This document shows positions 17,112 to 26,345 of a stretch of 64,000 bases of DNA, piece after piece (the first letter of the stretch is position 1; every line of letters starts with the position of its first letter). The stretch is from positions 4,526,001 to 4,590,000 of the forward strand of contig CP170457.1 of the NCBI GenBank assembly GCA_047947135.1. Reading direction: 5' to 3'. The position numbers and the translations under genes are program-made. A model generated the notes under the pieces. It did not search any database. It was given only the letters and a program-made list of their open reading frames with translations, and had not been told where the DNA came from. The stretch comes from Planctobacterium sp047947135 (GTDB lineage Bacteria > Pseudomonadota > Gammaproteobacteria > Enterobacterales > Alteromonadaceae).

Positions 17112-18008
17112 TTAACTAATATCTGAGTAAGCAAGTACTTGTTCTCTAACAGACCTTGTAAGTCCAGCTAATAAAGAATCACTGGCTTCTTCGTTCTGAC
17201 GACTTATGCTGCCTAGGAGTTCTTTCGTTTTTTCTCCAAATGCTAAGCCAAGATGTTCTGCTAAAGCAGTGATAACTTGTTCTGGATTTGCAATCAATTC
17301 GTCATACTTCACTTGATAGGTATTGGGCATTGATTCTAATGGTTGGTTAACCATGATGTAGTAGTATGCAATTCTGTGGAGTTCATCCATATCCAGCCAT
17401 TCTTCTGCATCATTGTTCTCAACCCAGAAAGGGATCTTTTTATCCTGCAGTAGATAACATGGCCAGATACTATTATTGACCTGCAACGACTCGTCATCAA
17501 ACCAGCCTTTTCTGAACATTGAACTGAATACTTGCGGAGCTTTACGTGTAGCAATGATCATTTGATGGTCTGGATAGAGTTGCTCCAAAGAAGGAAGATA
17601 CTTCACAATATCCGGCATTTTGTAGGCAATAGTGTGCTTATGAATCTGCGCCTCTGCTGCAAGTTTAGACGTTGAGGTTGCTAAACGCTCCTCTATTTCT
17701 GCTGCAGACTTTACGTTGTATATTGAACTATCGTCAGCTCTATTACAGTTTATTGCTCGTCCTGAAATAGCATTGATAAAAAACTCCTCGTATAGGAAAG
17801 TTTCATATATGAGTTGCCACTGATTCTTTGGCATCGAATCTATTAAAGGCATAACAGCAAACAACGTTGGTGGCTCGAAAGCATATTCTACATTTTCAAA
17901 ACTGTGTAATAGTTTGCCAAGTATTGTTGTTCCACTTCGGGCTGAGCCACTCAGCACAATCGTATTACGACAAGCTTCTTGTGCTTTTTTATCAAGAATG
18001 AAATCCAT
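17112..18008 (-). CDS. Sulfotransferase
   Basis: A 298-residue PAPS-dependent sulfotransferase, the second in the cluster and only distantly similar to the one at 12422-13327. The phosphosulfate-binding loop is 'LSGSARSGTTILGKLL' (residues 19-34). A later 'QMIIATRKAPQVFSSMFRKG' carries the Arg and Ser expected for 3'-phosphate binding. Conserved 'AFEPPTLF' follows the first loop, a common pattern in bacterial carbohydrate sulfotransferases. It lies between the GT-B-type transferase and the GT-C-like protein. The acceptor sugar is unknown. Confidence 0.82.
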   Translation of the reverse strand: MDFILDKKAQEACRNTIVLSGSARSGTTILGKLLHSFENVEYAFEPPTLFAVMPLIDSMPKNQWQLIYETFLYEEFFINAISGRAINCNRADDSSIYNVKSAAEIEERLATSTSKLAAEAQIHKHTIAYKMPDIVKYLPSLEQLYPDHQMIIATRKAPQVFSSMFRKGWFDDESLQVNNSIWPCYLLQDKKIPFWVENNDAEEWLDMDELHRIAYYYIMVNQPLESMPNTYQVKYDELIANPEQVITALAEHLGLAFGEKTKELLGSISRQNEEASDSLLAGLTRSVREQVLAYSDIS

Positions 18009-18043
18009 TTTACCTCCTGTGTCCGGTACTTAATCGTAAATTA

Positions 18044-19795
18044 TTAAGAGCTTAAAAGTCGCTCCATTCTCTCGTTAATTTTGTCAACATCAACGATAAT
18101 GTTGTTTCTGTCCTGAAAACGCTTCAGGAATTTGTCGAACTCTTCAAATGTCTTATCCAGCTCAGTGAGTTTTTGAGGTATTTCTGATATCTCGAAACAT
18201 ACATTTTTATATTCCGTATCAACATAAGGCAATTCAATGTGATCTTCTGGCTTAAGTCGAAGCAATAAATAACACACACGATTATTCAGAAGGTCCATAA
18301 CTATACCCGAATTCCCTGTAATCGCTAGTGAGACCTCATCCAGGAGCCTGTCGCTACGCGGATTACCATGCTCTAGAAAAATAACATTCTTAAACTTTTT
18401 ATAACGAGAAAGGTGGTCTCGGGGATGCAACTTTACGACAAACTCTGTTCCATTATTCGACAGGACATTGAGCAACACCTCGATCACTGCGCAGTTGATA
18501 TCTGTATTTTTAGGATTTGTATAGTAACAAATGAGTTTTTTTTGCTTTGTAGACGACTGAATACTCAAGCCTTTGAGAGTACCTACGTAGATAAAATTCT
18601 CTGAAGGGAAAATCTCTAAAAACTTTCTTCTGGAATAATCTGTATCGCAAAGAAAATAGTCACCCGCTATGGGAAGAGGTATGAAGCAATATTCCTGATC
18701 ACAGGACATAAACTGGATACACTTTAAACCATGCTTCTTTGCTACGGCGGCATCAATTACAGCATGAGGTGACTTTTGTTCTGAAGTAATTATCGCTTTA
18801 AGTATAGAACCGGATTTAGTCACGATTCGCCTAACCTGTGCCTCAATTGAATGACTGTAGGTTAAGAGCTCAGGAGACAATACCAGTGCCTCTCTAAAGG
18901 CAGAATGCAAATTCAGTGTCACGCCCTGGAATTCGAGCTTTGAACTTTCGCGGTATAAAAATAGTCGTGCCAGAGTCAGTAAACTATACCGCACTAACAC
19001 GAATATCGATCTACGCGAATATATGCAATTATCCCCTAAACCAACACTTTCACGACTCTGACTGGCAAGCCAGCGCTGATTATTTCCAAAATCGACCGTT
19101 GACTCCCCAACAAGCAAAGATGCACTTAAATTACTATGTTTCAAGTAGGGTAAAAAGAACTTTGATTGGGATACGGCACGCGTTGTAACTACGACATCTG
19201 ACTTAACCGGCCTGTTTTTGAAAAAGGGCGAATACAAAATCAGGTTTACAAACGAAATACAAAACTTTATGAGCAAGACTGGATATATTCTCAGGAAGCC
19301 GTACAGCCTTAACTTAAATAATGAACTTTGTTTAGCGATGGAGACCCGTAGCCCCATGACTTTGCAGTACTGAAAAATATAGTACCCTAATACAGCACCT
19401 CTTTCGTACCAGCGATAACCCTGAGATTCATGTTCTGCCATGTAAAAAGTTGAGGTCGCTAATTTCCTTTGAGCGGACTGCAGTATAACGTCGGTCGTAT
19501 TTCCGAACTTTTCCGCATCTTTCAGTGCCGCCAGATACTGAAAAAGTGGCTCAACTGAACTTTGATACAAGACATTTATGTAATTGTTAATAATGGATTG
19601 GAAAGGTTCATTCTGCTTTTGAATTAAATTTCGAAACTTATCAGCTAACTCAGCATGGTTAACTTCTGCACCCAGCACATTGATGAACCTGCATTCACAA
19701 GAAGGTTTCACTCGACCAACGACAACATCATCCGGCTGAACTTGTTTCAAGAAGTCTCGACATTCTTGATCATTGAGTACGACGTACACTTTCAT
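18044..19795 (-). CDS. Large putative glycosyltransferase with HP motif (polysialyl/CDP-glycerol transferase-like C-terminus)
   Basis: A 583-residue protein of uncertain family. The C-terminal third resembles GT-B enzymes that use CMP- or CDP-linked donors: 'FVVKLHPRDH' (KLHPRD 455-460), then 'SLAITGNSGIVMDLL' (TGNSG 493-497), matching the His-Pro and Ser/Thr-rich motifs known in bacterial sialyl- and polysialyltransferases. A hydrophobic stretch near residues 175-195 may attach it to the membrane. Because the cluster makes a CMP-nonulosonic acid, it is a good candidate for the nonulosonic acid transferase. This is inference. Its start ATG overlaps the upstream Wzy-like stop by 4 nt. Confidence 0.5.
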   Translation of the reverse strand: MKVYVVLNDQECRDFLKQVQPDDVVVGRVKPSCECRFINVLGAEVNHAELADKFRNLIQKQNEPFQSIINNYINVLYQSSVEPLFQYLAALKDAEKFGNTTDVILQSAQRKLATSTFYMAEHESQGYRWYERGAVLGYYIFQYCKVMGLRVSIAKQSSLFKLRLYGFLRIYPVLLIKFCISFVNLILYSPFFKNRPVKSDVVVTTRAVSQSKFFLPYLKHSNLSASLLVGESTVDFGNNQRWLASQSRESVGLGDNCIYSRRSIFVLVRYSLLTLARLFLYRESSKLEFQGVTLNLHSAFREALVLSPELLTYSHSIEAQVRRIVTKSGSILKAIITSEQKSPHAVIDAAVAKKHGLKCIQFMSCDQEYCFIPLPIAGDYFLCDTDYSRRKFLEIFPSENFIYVGTLKGLSIQSSTKQKKLICYYTNPKNTDINCAVIEVLLNVLSNNGTEFVVKLHPRDHLSRYKKFKNVIFLEHGNPRSDRLLDEVSLAITGNSGIVMDLLNNRVCYLLLRLKPEDHIELPYVDTEYKNVCFEISEIPQKLTELDKTFEEFDKFLKRFQDRNNIIVDVDKINERMERLLSS

Positions 19796-20955
19796 TGTTT
19801 ATTTCTTTGACTAAGTACGTAGGCAATAACAAGAGGTACAAGAGTATTATTGAACAAAATATAAGCAAACAAAGATTGAATCAAAATACTTACCATAAAT
19901 AAATAGTTCATGTAGGAGATTGGGCTTTCTTTTCTGAGCTTAAATGCTTTCCTCAGCACATAAAAAAACATGATAAAAAACAGGCTCGCCCCCAAAATCC
20001 CAAATTTAGACACCAGACCAAAAGGCGTGAAATGTGCGTTACTGTGAGTTATCCCGGCTTCGTGCAGTTCTTCATTACCCAACCAGAAAAACCTAAATCC
20101 AAATCCTTTCCCCAATATATAATCATACCACTCCATGACGTACATAATACTCAGGACCTCATTGAATCGATGTGGTGCTGCCTTTTGCAAGAGCTCAACA
20201 AAGTCAGAAGCTTCGGTACTAAAAACTTGCTGAATTTTCGCTATTCCTGGTAACGCCAAATAATTTGTGGTCTCTAGGAATAACATTCCGCCCAAGATAA
20301 CAGCTACCATTATCAGATTGTGTCTGGTGGAACTGACATAGCGTCGAAAAGACAATAAAAAGATGACAGATAAACCAACAAACAGCATCCTTTTACCACT
20401 CAGTACACCGATTAACATAATAAAGTAACTACCTATCGTATTTCCTTTCACGATGCTCATAGCATAGGCAAATGTAATATCTGGACTCGAGGAAAAATAA
20501 AACTTGTGCCCATAGTTCTTTAATAGCGTCATAATGGAAATTGTAAGGACACCTACTACAACAGCCCAGAAGGTATAGCTATTAAGAAACCTGTGGTATT
20601 GATTTACATATTTGATGTCTTTAAATAAATGGTAAAAGATAAAAATCTTAAAAAAGAACGTGTAATAAACAATCATGTCAGTCATGAATGTTCTGTTTAA
20701 AAATTGATTACCTAACCCAATTAGAGGCGCTAGAATCAAAACAGAAGCAGATAACAGTACCCATCCTGGTATTTCAAATTTACGAATCACACTCAATGCA
20801 AAGAAAATAAACACAATATCTATGAGCCATGAACCAGCCAGAAGTACAACCGTAATGTTTATTACTCCTAACTGCCGCAAAACTGACAAACCGCCAATCA
20901 TTAGAAGCAGTATTTGCAAGAAATAATAAAAACTTAAGAAATGATGTAATCGCAT
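19792..20955 (-). CDS. O-antigen polymerase-like membrane protein (putative Wzy)
   Basis: A 387-residue protein with about ten predicted transmembrane helices and a larger periplasmic loop ('IQQVFSTEASDFVELLQKAA...GFRFFWLGNEELHEAGITHSN' region) followed by 'HFTPFGLVSKFGILGASLFF', a layout common to Wzy and O-antigen ligase proteins. Wzy proteins are too diverse for motif-level proof. The position next to wzx, and the absence of any other polymerase candidate in the cluster, support the call. An alternative is a WaaL-type ligase. Confidence 0.6.
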   Translation of the reverse strand: MRLHHFLSFYYFLQILLLMIGGLSVLRQLGVINITVVLLAGSWLIDIVFIFFALSVIRKFEIPGWVLLSASVLILAPLIGLGNQFLNRTFMTDMIVYYTFFFKIFIFYHLFKDIKYVNQYHRFLNSYTFWAVVVGVLTISIMTLLKNYGHKFYFSSSPDITFAYAMSIVKGNTIGSYFIMLIGVLSGKRMLFVGLSVIFLLSFRRYVSSTRHNLIMVAVILGGMLFLETTNYLALPGIAKIQQVFSTEASDFVELLQKAAPHRFNEVLSIMYVMEWYDYILGKGFGFRFFWLGNEELHEAGITHSNAHFTPFGLVSKFGILGASLFFIMFFYVLRKAFKLRKESPISYMNYLFMVSILIQSLFAYILFNNTLVPLVIAYVLSQRNKQ

Positions 20956-20992
20956 ACTTCAACGTTCTTGAAAAAGGCAATAGTGCCAGGTA

Positions 20993-21676
20993 TTAATAAT
21001 TGGTGTTGATAAATTCATTAACTCCTTGCCCAAGAACAGCATTTCCGCTCACACTGAGATGATGATTATCGGATAGAAAAAGTAACTCCGGATCTTCACC
21101 TTCCCAAACGTTCAAGATATTTTCTTCACCGAATACTTTCGTCAAAACCTTGTTATATTCTTTTATATTATTTGAAATCAAGGGATTACTTTCGATGTAT
21201 GCGGTATTTGCCGGAGCGATAGGCACAACAAGAAATTGTGAACGTTTAAAAAAGTTCCTCAGCTCAATTAGATTGTTTTCAAACTGGAAAAGAGACACAT
21301 AAGATATTTTTCTTTTCCGAATAAGATAATGATAATTCCTTCTAACAAATCCAAGAAGGACTTTAGATATAAATCCAGGAAGCCTTTGAATTACTTTGCG
21401 TTCATTCTCTTTCAACGCCCTCGGCGCACAGTCAACGATACCAATTTGCAAGACAATTAAATCTGGTCTAAATGCACCAGCCTGAAATTTTAGGGATTGA
21501 ACCAGCATCCCGGTATGCAGTCCCGCAACCGTATAGTAAAAAAAGTCAAAGTGTTCCTTGAGTCTCTTACTTACAACGTAAGTCCATGTAGCGTCATCGG
21601 GCACAAGTTCTGGCTGAGCCCTGGGTAAGCCTAAGGAATCAGTTATAAAAAGAATTTTTCGATTTTTATTTTCCAT
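20993..21676 (-). CDS. SGNH/GDSL-type hydrolase
   Basis: A 227-residue serine esterase-like protein. Block I is 'ILFITDSLGLPR' with the nucleophile Ser14. Block III-like 'LIVLQIGIVDC' lies in the middle, and the C-terminal 'LSDNHHLSVSGNAV' supplies Asp203 and His206. No signal peptide is seen, so it is probably cytoplasmic. In polysaccharide loci such proteins may remove or transfer acyl groups on sugars. It starts at the base after the wzx stop and lies between wzx and the Wzy-like gene. The substrate is unknown. Confidence 0.7.
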   Translation of the reverse strand: MENKNRKILFITDSLGLPRAQPELVPDDATWTYVVSKRLKEHFDFFYYTVAGLHTGMLVQSLKFQAGAFRPDLIVLQIGIVDCAPRALKENERKVIQRLPGFISKVLLGFVRRNYHYLIRKRKISYVSLFQFENNLIELRNFFKRSQFLVVPIAPANTAYIESNPLISNNIKEYNKVLTKVFGEENILNVWEGEDPELLFLSDNHHLSVSGNAVLGQGVNEFINTNY

Positions 21677-22939
21677 TTAATTACTTACAACTTTACTACT
21701 GTTTGCAGAATCTACTCTCGACATTGAAAACCTGTATCCCGAAATAGTGGAAACTAATAAGACTACGAAGACACAGATTGAAGATGTTAGCGGTAAAAAT
21801 TCAAGTACATTTTCCGGGAACAGAACACATAGTGCAAACTGAACTAATACACATAGTAAGATAGCGACGGAAAAGATATGCAACAATCTCATTTCAATAT
21901 TAAAAGTCATACAAATAATATTTGGAATAAACATTAACAACATAAGATATTTAGTAACGCTCAAAATCCAAATGGTTGGTACAGCTTCTTTATATTCTGG
22001 GAACAATTCTCGTATTACTAAGAATGACACCCCCAAAAAAACCAGTAGTGTCGGCAGCCAAATCAATCCAAATTGCCCGCCCTTCTTAATGAATCTCTCT
22101 GGTGACAGCCTTCCTTCATTAATCTCTCTCGTAAAATGAGGAGTAAGTAAATACAATAACGCGCTGCTTCCCATGTAAAAGACATTTGAAACACTGTCTG
22201 CGAATTGATAAAACCCAATAATTTCTGAAGAGAAATCGAGATTTATTAACAGGATCCTGTCCGAAGACATAAGAAAAATAGAAGCAAAGGTGAGTGAGGC
22301 TAGCTTCACACCATTTTTCAGAAAAACAGGTGAATTTTCGGCTACGAAACTTTTGAACTGACTCAATGGTGGTAGAGAAATCAAATCATTTTTAACGAGT
22401 ATGATTATTCCCATTATCACGGAGGTAACAGCCCCCGCTCCCCAAGCGAAGAAAATTAAGGTTTCGGAGTTTGCATAATCACTGTAAATCAGGGTTCCGT
22501 AGACAACCATGTAAATCAACGCAAACAGGAAATTATATAATGATAACGTCATTGTTTGCATTGTCGCTCGAAGGATACTTTGAACAGCCCCTCTAAAGAG
22601 ATTACAAGCGCAGATTAATCCCACTAACGCAGCAAAGGATTTAGAATTCAACAGAAATACGGTGATGAAAGCGATTAAAGCTCCCAACAGATTAAACATC
22701 AGACAAAAAGTGGACAGGCGCTTCATTTTGTATGCATCTGAGCATAGCGAATAAAGTTTGACATACGCCCCATTGATACCCAGAACAATAAATGCCGAAT
22801 AGGTAACTGCAATGAGTGACGAAGCTATCTCACCATATACTTCAGCGCCAACATATTTTGCAAAGTGGAGCATAATAAATGCCACCACAAACATTTCGAA
22901 ATATTTGCTTAATGAGTAAACAGAAATTTTTCTTAGCAT
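21677..22939 (-). CDS. wzx: Polysaccharide flippase (Wzx, MOP superfamily)
   Basis: A 420-residue inner-membrane protein with about 12 predicted helices and the MOP-family N-terminus 'ISVYSLSKYFEMFVVAFIML'. It is expected to move undecaprenyl-pyrophosphate-linked repeat units to the periplasmic face. Its length is typical of Wzx, and 'YQFADSVSNVFYMGSSALLY' matches the conserved loop found in the family. It is the only flippase-like gene in the cluster and lies next to the Wzy-like gene. Regulation and substrate cannot be read from the sequence. Confidence 0.85.
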   Translation of the reverse strand: MLRKISVYSLSKYFEMFVVAFIMLHFAKYVGAEVYGEIASSLIAVTYSAFIVLGINGAYVKLYSLCSDAYKMKRLSTFCLMFNLLGALIAFITVFLLNSKSFAALVGLICACNLFRGAVQSILRATMQTMTLSLYNFLFALIYMVVYGTLIYSDYANSETLIFFAWGAGAVTSVIMGIIILVKNDLISLPPLSQFKSFVAENSPVFLKNGVKLASLTFASIFLMSSDRILLINLDFSSEIIGFYQFADSVSNVFYMGSSALLYLLTPHFTREINEGRLSPERFIKKGGQFGLIWLPTLLVFLGVSFLVIRELFPEYKEAVPTIWILSVTKYLMLLMFIPNIICMTFNIEMRLLHIFSVAILLCVLVQFALCVLFPENVLEFLPLTSSICVFVVLLVSTISGYRFSMSRVDSANSSKVVSN

Positions 22940-22982
22940 GATCTCAATTCAGGTTAATATTCGGCCATTGCCGTTCAATCTC

Positions 22983-23951
22983 TTAGGGGCTTTCTTTAAG
23001 AATATTAAGATAGACATGCTCAACATGTGTGGCCTGCTCCTGAAGTGTCAGTAAATGAGAGTTGTTTCCACAAAGAAATGCATTGGTTTGCCGATAAAGT
23101 CCAGGTTTGTAGTCAATATCCAAACTATCGTCTATGTCCACATCATAAACCTTAATTGTGCCTAAATCCTGAACCTGCAACTTCTCAAGAGGCGCGAAGT
23201 AAAAACGGTGTTTTGATGTTAACATTTCTACTCGCCATCGACCTGGGGCAGCCCAGTCAGCCTGATAGTTGAATAGCGCTCCCTTGGTCGATATGCCGGC
23301 GCCACTAAATACAGCTCCAGATTTATGCCAGTCTAATTTACCCTCTTTAAACGAATTGAGCTGAGTAGGCCAGCCACCCATAAAGAATGCCATATCAATC
23401 ACATGAGAGGAATTACACAATAACCATTGCTCAGCAACCTCTTCAGGTAACTCCTGTTGCTCAATTCGATGGCTCCATTCAGTAAACTCAAAATTAAATG
23501 ACCTGACCCCACCATCAAGTTCAATCAATTCCAATGCCTTTTGAACTGAAGAATAGAAGCGTCTGTTGTAAGCGACGTAAATACTGGCATTATGCTGCTG
23601 AGCACGTTCAACCATTTGCTTTAACTGTGCAAGCTTCGTAGCGGCTGGTTTTTCTAATAAGATATTAGTGACCCCAAAATCCAACAATTTCATTGAAGTA
23701 TCGAAAAGTGCAGGCACACTAACCGCATTGATCACTGCATCCGGCACATTTGGGTTAGTTGCCAACCAGGCAGACAGACCGCCTGTCACTACCGGCTTTC
23801 CCGTTTCAGCTTCAAATTTTTCTGCACTAGAATGACTATTGCCGATGACTAAATAATCTACCCCTAATGCATTCAATACTTTGGCATATTCTACTGCCAT
23901 GTAACCGGCTCCAATAAGCCATACTGAAGTGTTAGTTAAGTTATCGGACAT
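22983..23951 (-). CDS. Gfo/Idh/MocA-family oxidoreductase
   Basis: A 322-residue NAD(P)-dependent oxidoreductase. The dinucleotide-binding 'VWLIGAGYMAVEYAKVL' is at the N-terminus and 'NILLEKPAA' carries the catalytic-region Lys (the EKP motif). The C-terminal beta-sheet domain is present. It overlaps the preceding Gfo/Idh gene by 16 nt, so the two are surely co-expressed and may work as a pair on one sugar. The likely substrate is a nucleotide sugar or free sugar in the nonulosonic acid branch, but the sequence does not say which. Confidence 0.8.
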   Translation of the reverse strand: MSDNLTNTSVWLIGAGYMAVEYAKVLNALGVDYLVIGNSHSSAEKFEAETGKPVVTGGLSAWLATNPNVPDAVINAVSVPALFDTSMKLLDFGVTNILLEKPAATKLAQLKQMVERAQQHNASIYVAYNRRFYSSVQKALELIELDGGVRSFNFEFTEWSHRIEQQELPEEVAEQWLLCNSSHVIDMAFFMGGWPTQLNSFKEGKLDWHKSGAVFSGAGISTKGALFNYQADWAAPGRWRVEMLTSKHRFYFAPLEKLQVQDLGTIKVYDVDIDDSLDIDYKPGLYRQTNAFLCGNNSHLLTLQEQATHVEHVYLNILKESP

Positions 23952-24913
23952 TTAGTCACCTCTGTATTTGTCAATGCAGTAAGATAATTATTAATCGCTC
24001 TAATTAGTGGCAAATGCAAACTCATAGAATCACTGTATGTCGACAAAGAGCATGTCCCTGACGCCATAAGTTGCTCGACCAGCCTATTGGTTGCTTCGCT
24101 TTGATAAGGTACTTTGTAGTCATCTTCGTCCCAGCACCACCCCTTACTTCCACTGGACTTCATAAAATGTCTTTCATTTTCTCTGATAGTGAATCGATGA
24201 GTCCCTGAATCGATAGTCACTAAAACAGGGGCATCACTTTCTTCGAAGCTCCTCAAAATGAGGTGACTCCCATTCTCAGTCCAGGCAGTCATTGTGCCAA
24301 CTAACTCAATAAAAGAATCTCGCTTACTTGGTACTGTTTTGGGGAGTAATCTCTCGGTACTAACGTTAAGCACTGGAGATTCGCTTAGAAAAGCAAACAA
24401 ATCAATATAGTGAATTGCGTTGCACGCGAGTCCCCACTGTCCACCAGTAACAGACATTTCAATGACAGAGTCCTGGGTAATTTCTGCTCTTATTTGCTGG
24501 TAAATATCCCATGTTCTCTGTGGGCAATTGACCCACGCAGCCACATCGTGTTTTTCTAAGAGTGAAAAGGTTTCAGCGTATTCCAGCTCTGTCTGGAATA
24601 GCACTTTCTCAAGGATCAGGTAGCGCACAGACGCAACTTCTAATAATGACGAAATTGCCCGGAATCTCACATCCGCGCCAGTGGCAATTACAACGACATC
24701 AATATCACTATACAACTCTTTATAGTCGCTAATGTAATCAACATGAAACCGATTAGATTCGTAGTTCATTGCTTTCATTCGTTGCTCTGCCACTTCTAAT
24801 GAAGCCTGATTTAGGTCCAACACCTGAATATGGATGTTTTCACTATCGAGCAAAGACAGTGCTTGTAAGTGGCGGCTACCAAGCTGTCCCGCCCCAATGA
24901 CAGCTAGTTTCAT
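23936..24913 (-). CDS. Gfo/Idh/MocA-family oxidoreductase (divergent)
   Basis: A 325-residue Rossmann-fold protein starting 'KLAVIGAGQLGSRHLQAL', with 'DVVVIATGADVRF' and 'YLILEKVLFQTELEY'. The usual EKP of the family reads EKV, so the catalytic region has changed. The central 'WVNCPQRTWDIYQQI' and 'SVTGGQWGLACNAIHYIDLF' hold the His-Asp pair typical of the second domain. It is paired with the next gene by a 16-nt overlap and lies downstream of the amidotransferase trio. It is probably a sugar oxidoreductase or a partner subunit. Confidence 0.72.
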   Translation of the reverse strand: MKLAVIGAGQLGSRHLQALSLLDSENIHIQVLDLNQASLEVAEQRMKAMNYESNRFHVDYISDYKELYSDIDVVVIATGADVRFRAISSLLEVASVRYLILEKVLFQTELEYAETFSLLEKHDVAAWVNCPQRTWDIYQQIRAEITQDSVIEMSVTGGQWGLACNAIHYIDLFAFLSESPVLNVSTERLLPKTVPSKRDSFIELVGTMTAWTENGSHLILRSFEESDAPVLVTIDSGTHRFTIRENERHFMKSSGSKGWCWDEDDYKVPYQSEATNRLVEQLMASGTCSLSTYSDSMSLHLPLIRAINNYLTALTNTEVTKCPIT

Positions 24914-24963
24914 TGACGTTCCCTATAATGATTGGATGTTAAATGATTTCAACCAGAAAATGA

Positions 24964-25734
24964 CTATTCCCAGTTGGCCAAATTTGCATTTTGTTTAAGA
25001 AGATATTGTCGGGCATTGGGCAAGCCATTGCCAATAAAGTTAAACAGGTTTGCTGTCGCTACCGCTGATACAAAGTCATACTGAAGCCCTTCTTCAAGAT
25101 GCCTCTCGTTTCCAGCACCACCCATTAATATTAGAGGAGTAGAAATATTTTCCGTAACGGCTTCCAGAGTTGTCATATCATAACCGAACCCCGTACCATC
25201 TTTATCTATAGAGTTTAAAAGTATTTCCCCGACATTCAAACTGGCAACGTAATTAATATAGTCCGAGAGAGACATATCAACGGATTCACTACCATCTTTA
25301 ATCAATACTTCAGGAACACCATCTCTATATTTGTAGTCTATGCTGGCAATAAGGCTTTGGGTACCATATTTGTTGACAATCTCAGCAACCACGTCGGGAT
25401 GTTTTATCAGCGCAGTGTTAACAATCACTTTATCAGCCCCATTCTCAAAGAGCAGATCTGCGTGTGCCAGATTGGTTATACCTCCTCCAGCTGCGACAGG
25501 AATGAAGACATTATTTACTAAACGACGCACCGACTGTGCAAACTTTTGGATATCTTTTTCACCGCGAGTTGCATCGACCACCATCAGTTCATCAAGCGAA
25601 AAAGATATTTCCTGAAAATGATAGTTGCGTTCCAGCCAGTTGATATCACCAACACGTTGCAAACGAAAGTTGCGACTTTGCATAAATGCACTGTTGTTAT
25701 ATATCAAACCAAAAATTAATCTATTTCTTAACAT
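24964..25734 (-). CDS. HisF-like subunit of an N-acetyl sugar amidotransferase system
   Basis: A 256-residue TIM-barrel homologue of HisF. Hallmarks are 'LMVVDATRG', 'PVAAGGGITN', 'GADKVIVNTALI', 'SLIASIDYKYRDG' and 'EILLNSIDKDGTG'. Aligned to true HisF, the second catalytic Asp (D130 of the Thermotoga enzyme) is kept, but the first (D11) is Ile in 'RLIFGLIYNN', so histidine-type cyclase activity is unlikely. In WbpG/HisH2/HisF2 systems the HisH/HisF pair is thought to make and channel ammonia to the amidotransferase that turns an acetamido group into an acetamidino group. The ATG at 25734 overlaps the HisH-like stop by 1 nt. Confidence 0.85.
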   Translation of the reverse strand: MLRNRLIFGLIYNNSAFMQSRNFRLQRVGDINWLERNYHFQEISFSLDELMVVDATRGEKDIQKFAQSVRRLVNNVFIPVAAGGGITNLAHADLLFENGADKVIVNTALIKHPDVVAEIVNKYGTQSLIASIDYKYRDGVPEVLIKDGSESVDMSLSDYINYVASLNVGEILLNSIDKDGTGFGYDMTTLEAVTENISTPLILMGGAGNERHLEEGLQYDFVSAVATANLFNFIGNGLPNARQYLLKQNANLANWE

Positions 25735-26345
25735 CAAAAAAGCTCAATGAAGTTTTTCAACAACTTCAATCCATTGTGTTGACTTAATTCTGGGTGGAAT
25801 TGAACACCAGCTATATTGTCTCTCTCAAAGCTCGCGATAAATGGTGATCCATAATCACAATATGATTGGCCGATATCAATTTCACTTAGCATCTTAAAGC
25901 TGTGGGTAAAATAAAAATCGGCATTCTCGTTAATGTCTTTGTAGAGTCTTGTATTGATATTTGCGGCAACCTGGTTGTATCCGACATGTGGTACCTTGAG
26001 TCCCTCCCTGCTAAATTCGGTTACATCACCTTCAATTAGACCCAGGCCCTCATTCACGCCACTTTCAGTACTACCTTTTCCCAAAAGCTGCATTCCCAGG
26101 CAGATTCCAAGAATCGGCTTTCGTTGCACAAGTACTAATTCAGTCAGAACATCACCGAGCCCAAGCATATTGATTCGCTTCATGGCCGTCGCAAAATTCC
26201 CTACACCAGGCAATAGCAAGCGATCTGCCTGGGCTAGTTTTTCGGGGGTATGGGTCAAACAGGGATCTTTTACACCTAAAAAAGTTAAAGCGCCCGTTAT
26301 GGAATGGATATTACCCATTCCATAATCAACTATCGCTATATTCAT
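25734..26345 (-). CDS. HisH-like glutamine amidotransferase subunit
   Basis: A 203-residue class I glutamine amidotransferase that releases ammonia from glutamine for the sugar amidotransferase. The catalytic triad is intact: Cys82 in 'ILGICLGMQLLG', and His184 and Glu186 in 'GVQFHPELSQ'. The N-terminus 'IAIVDYGMGNIHSI' is typical of HisH. It is bracketed by the PP-loop amidotransferase (4-nt overlap) and the HisF-like gene (1-nt overlap) rather than by histidine genes. That places it in glycan synthesis. Confidence 0.9.
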   Translation of the reverse strand: MNIAIVDYGMGNIHSITGALTFLGVKDPCLTHTPEKLAQADRLLLPGVGNFATAMKRINMLGLGDVLTELVLVQRKPILGICLGMQLLGKGSTESGVNEGLGLIEGDVTEFSREGLKVPHVGYNQVAANINTRLYKDINENADFYFTHSFKMLSEIDIGQSYCDYGSPFIASFERDNIAGVQFHPELSQHNGLKLLKNFIELF

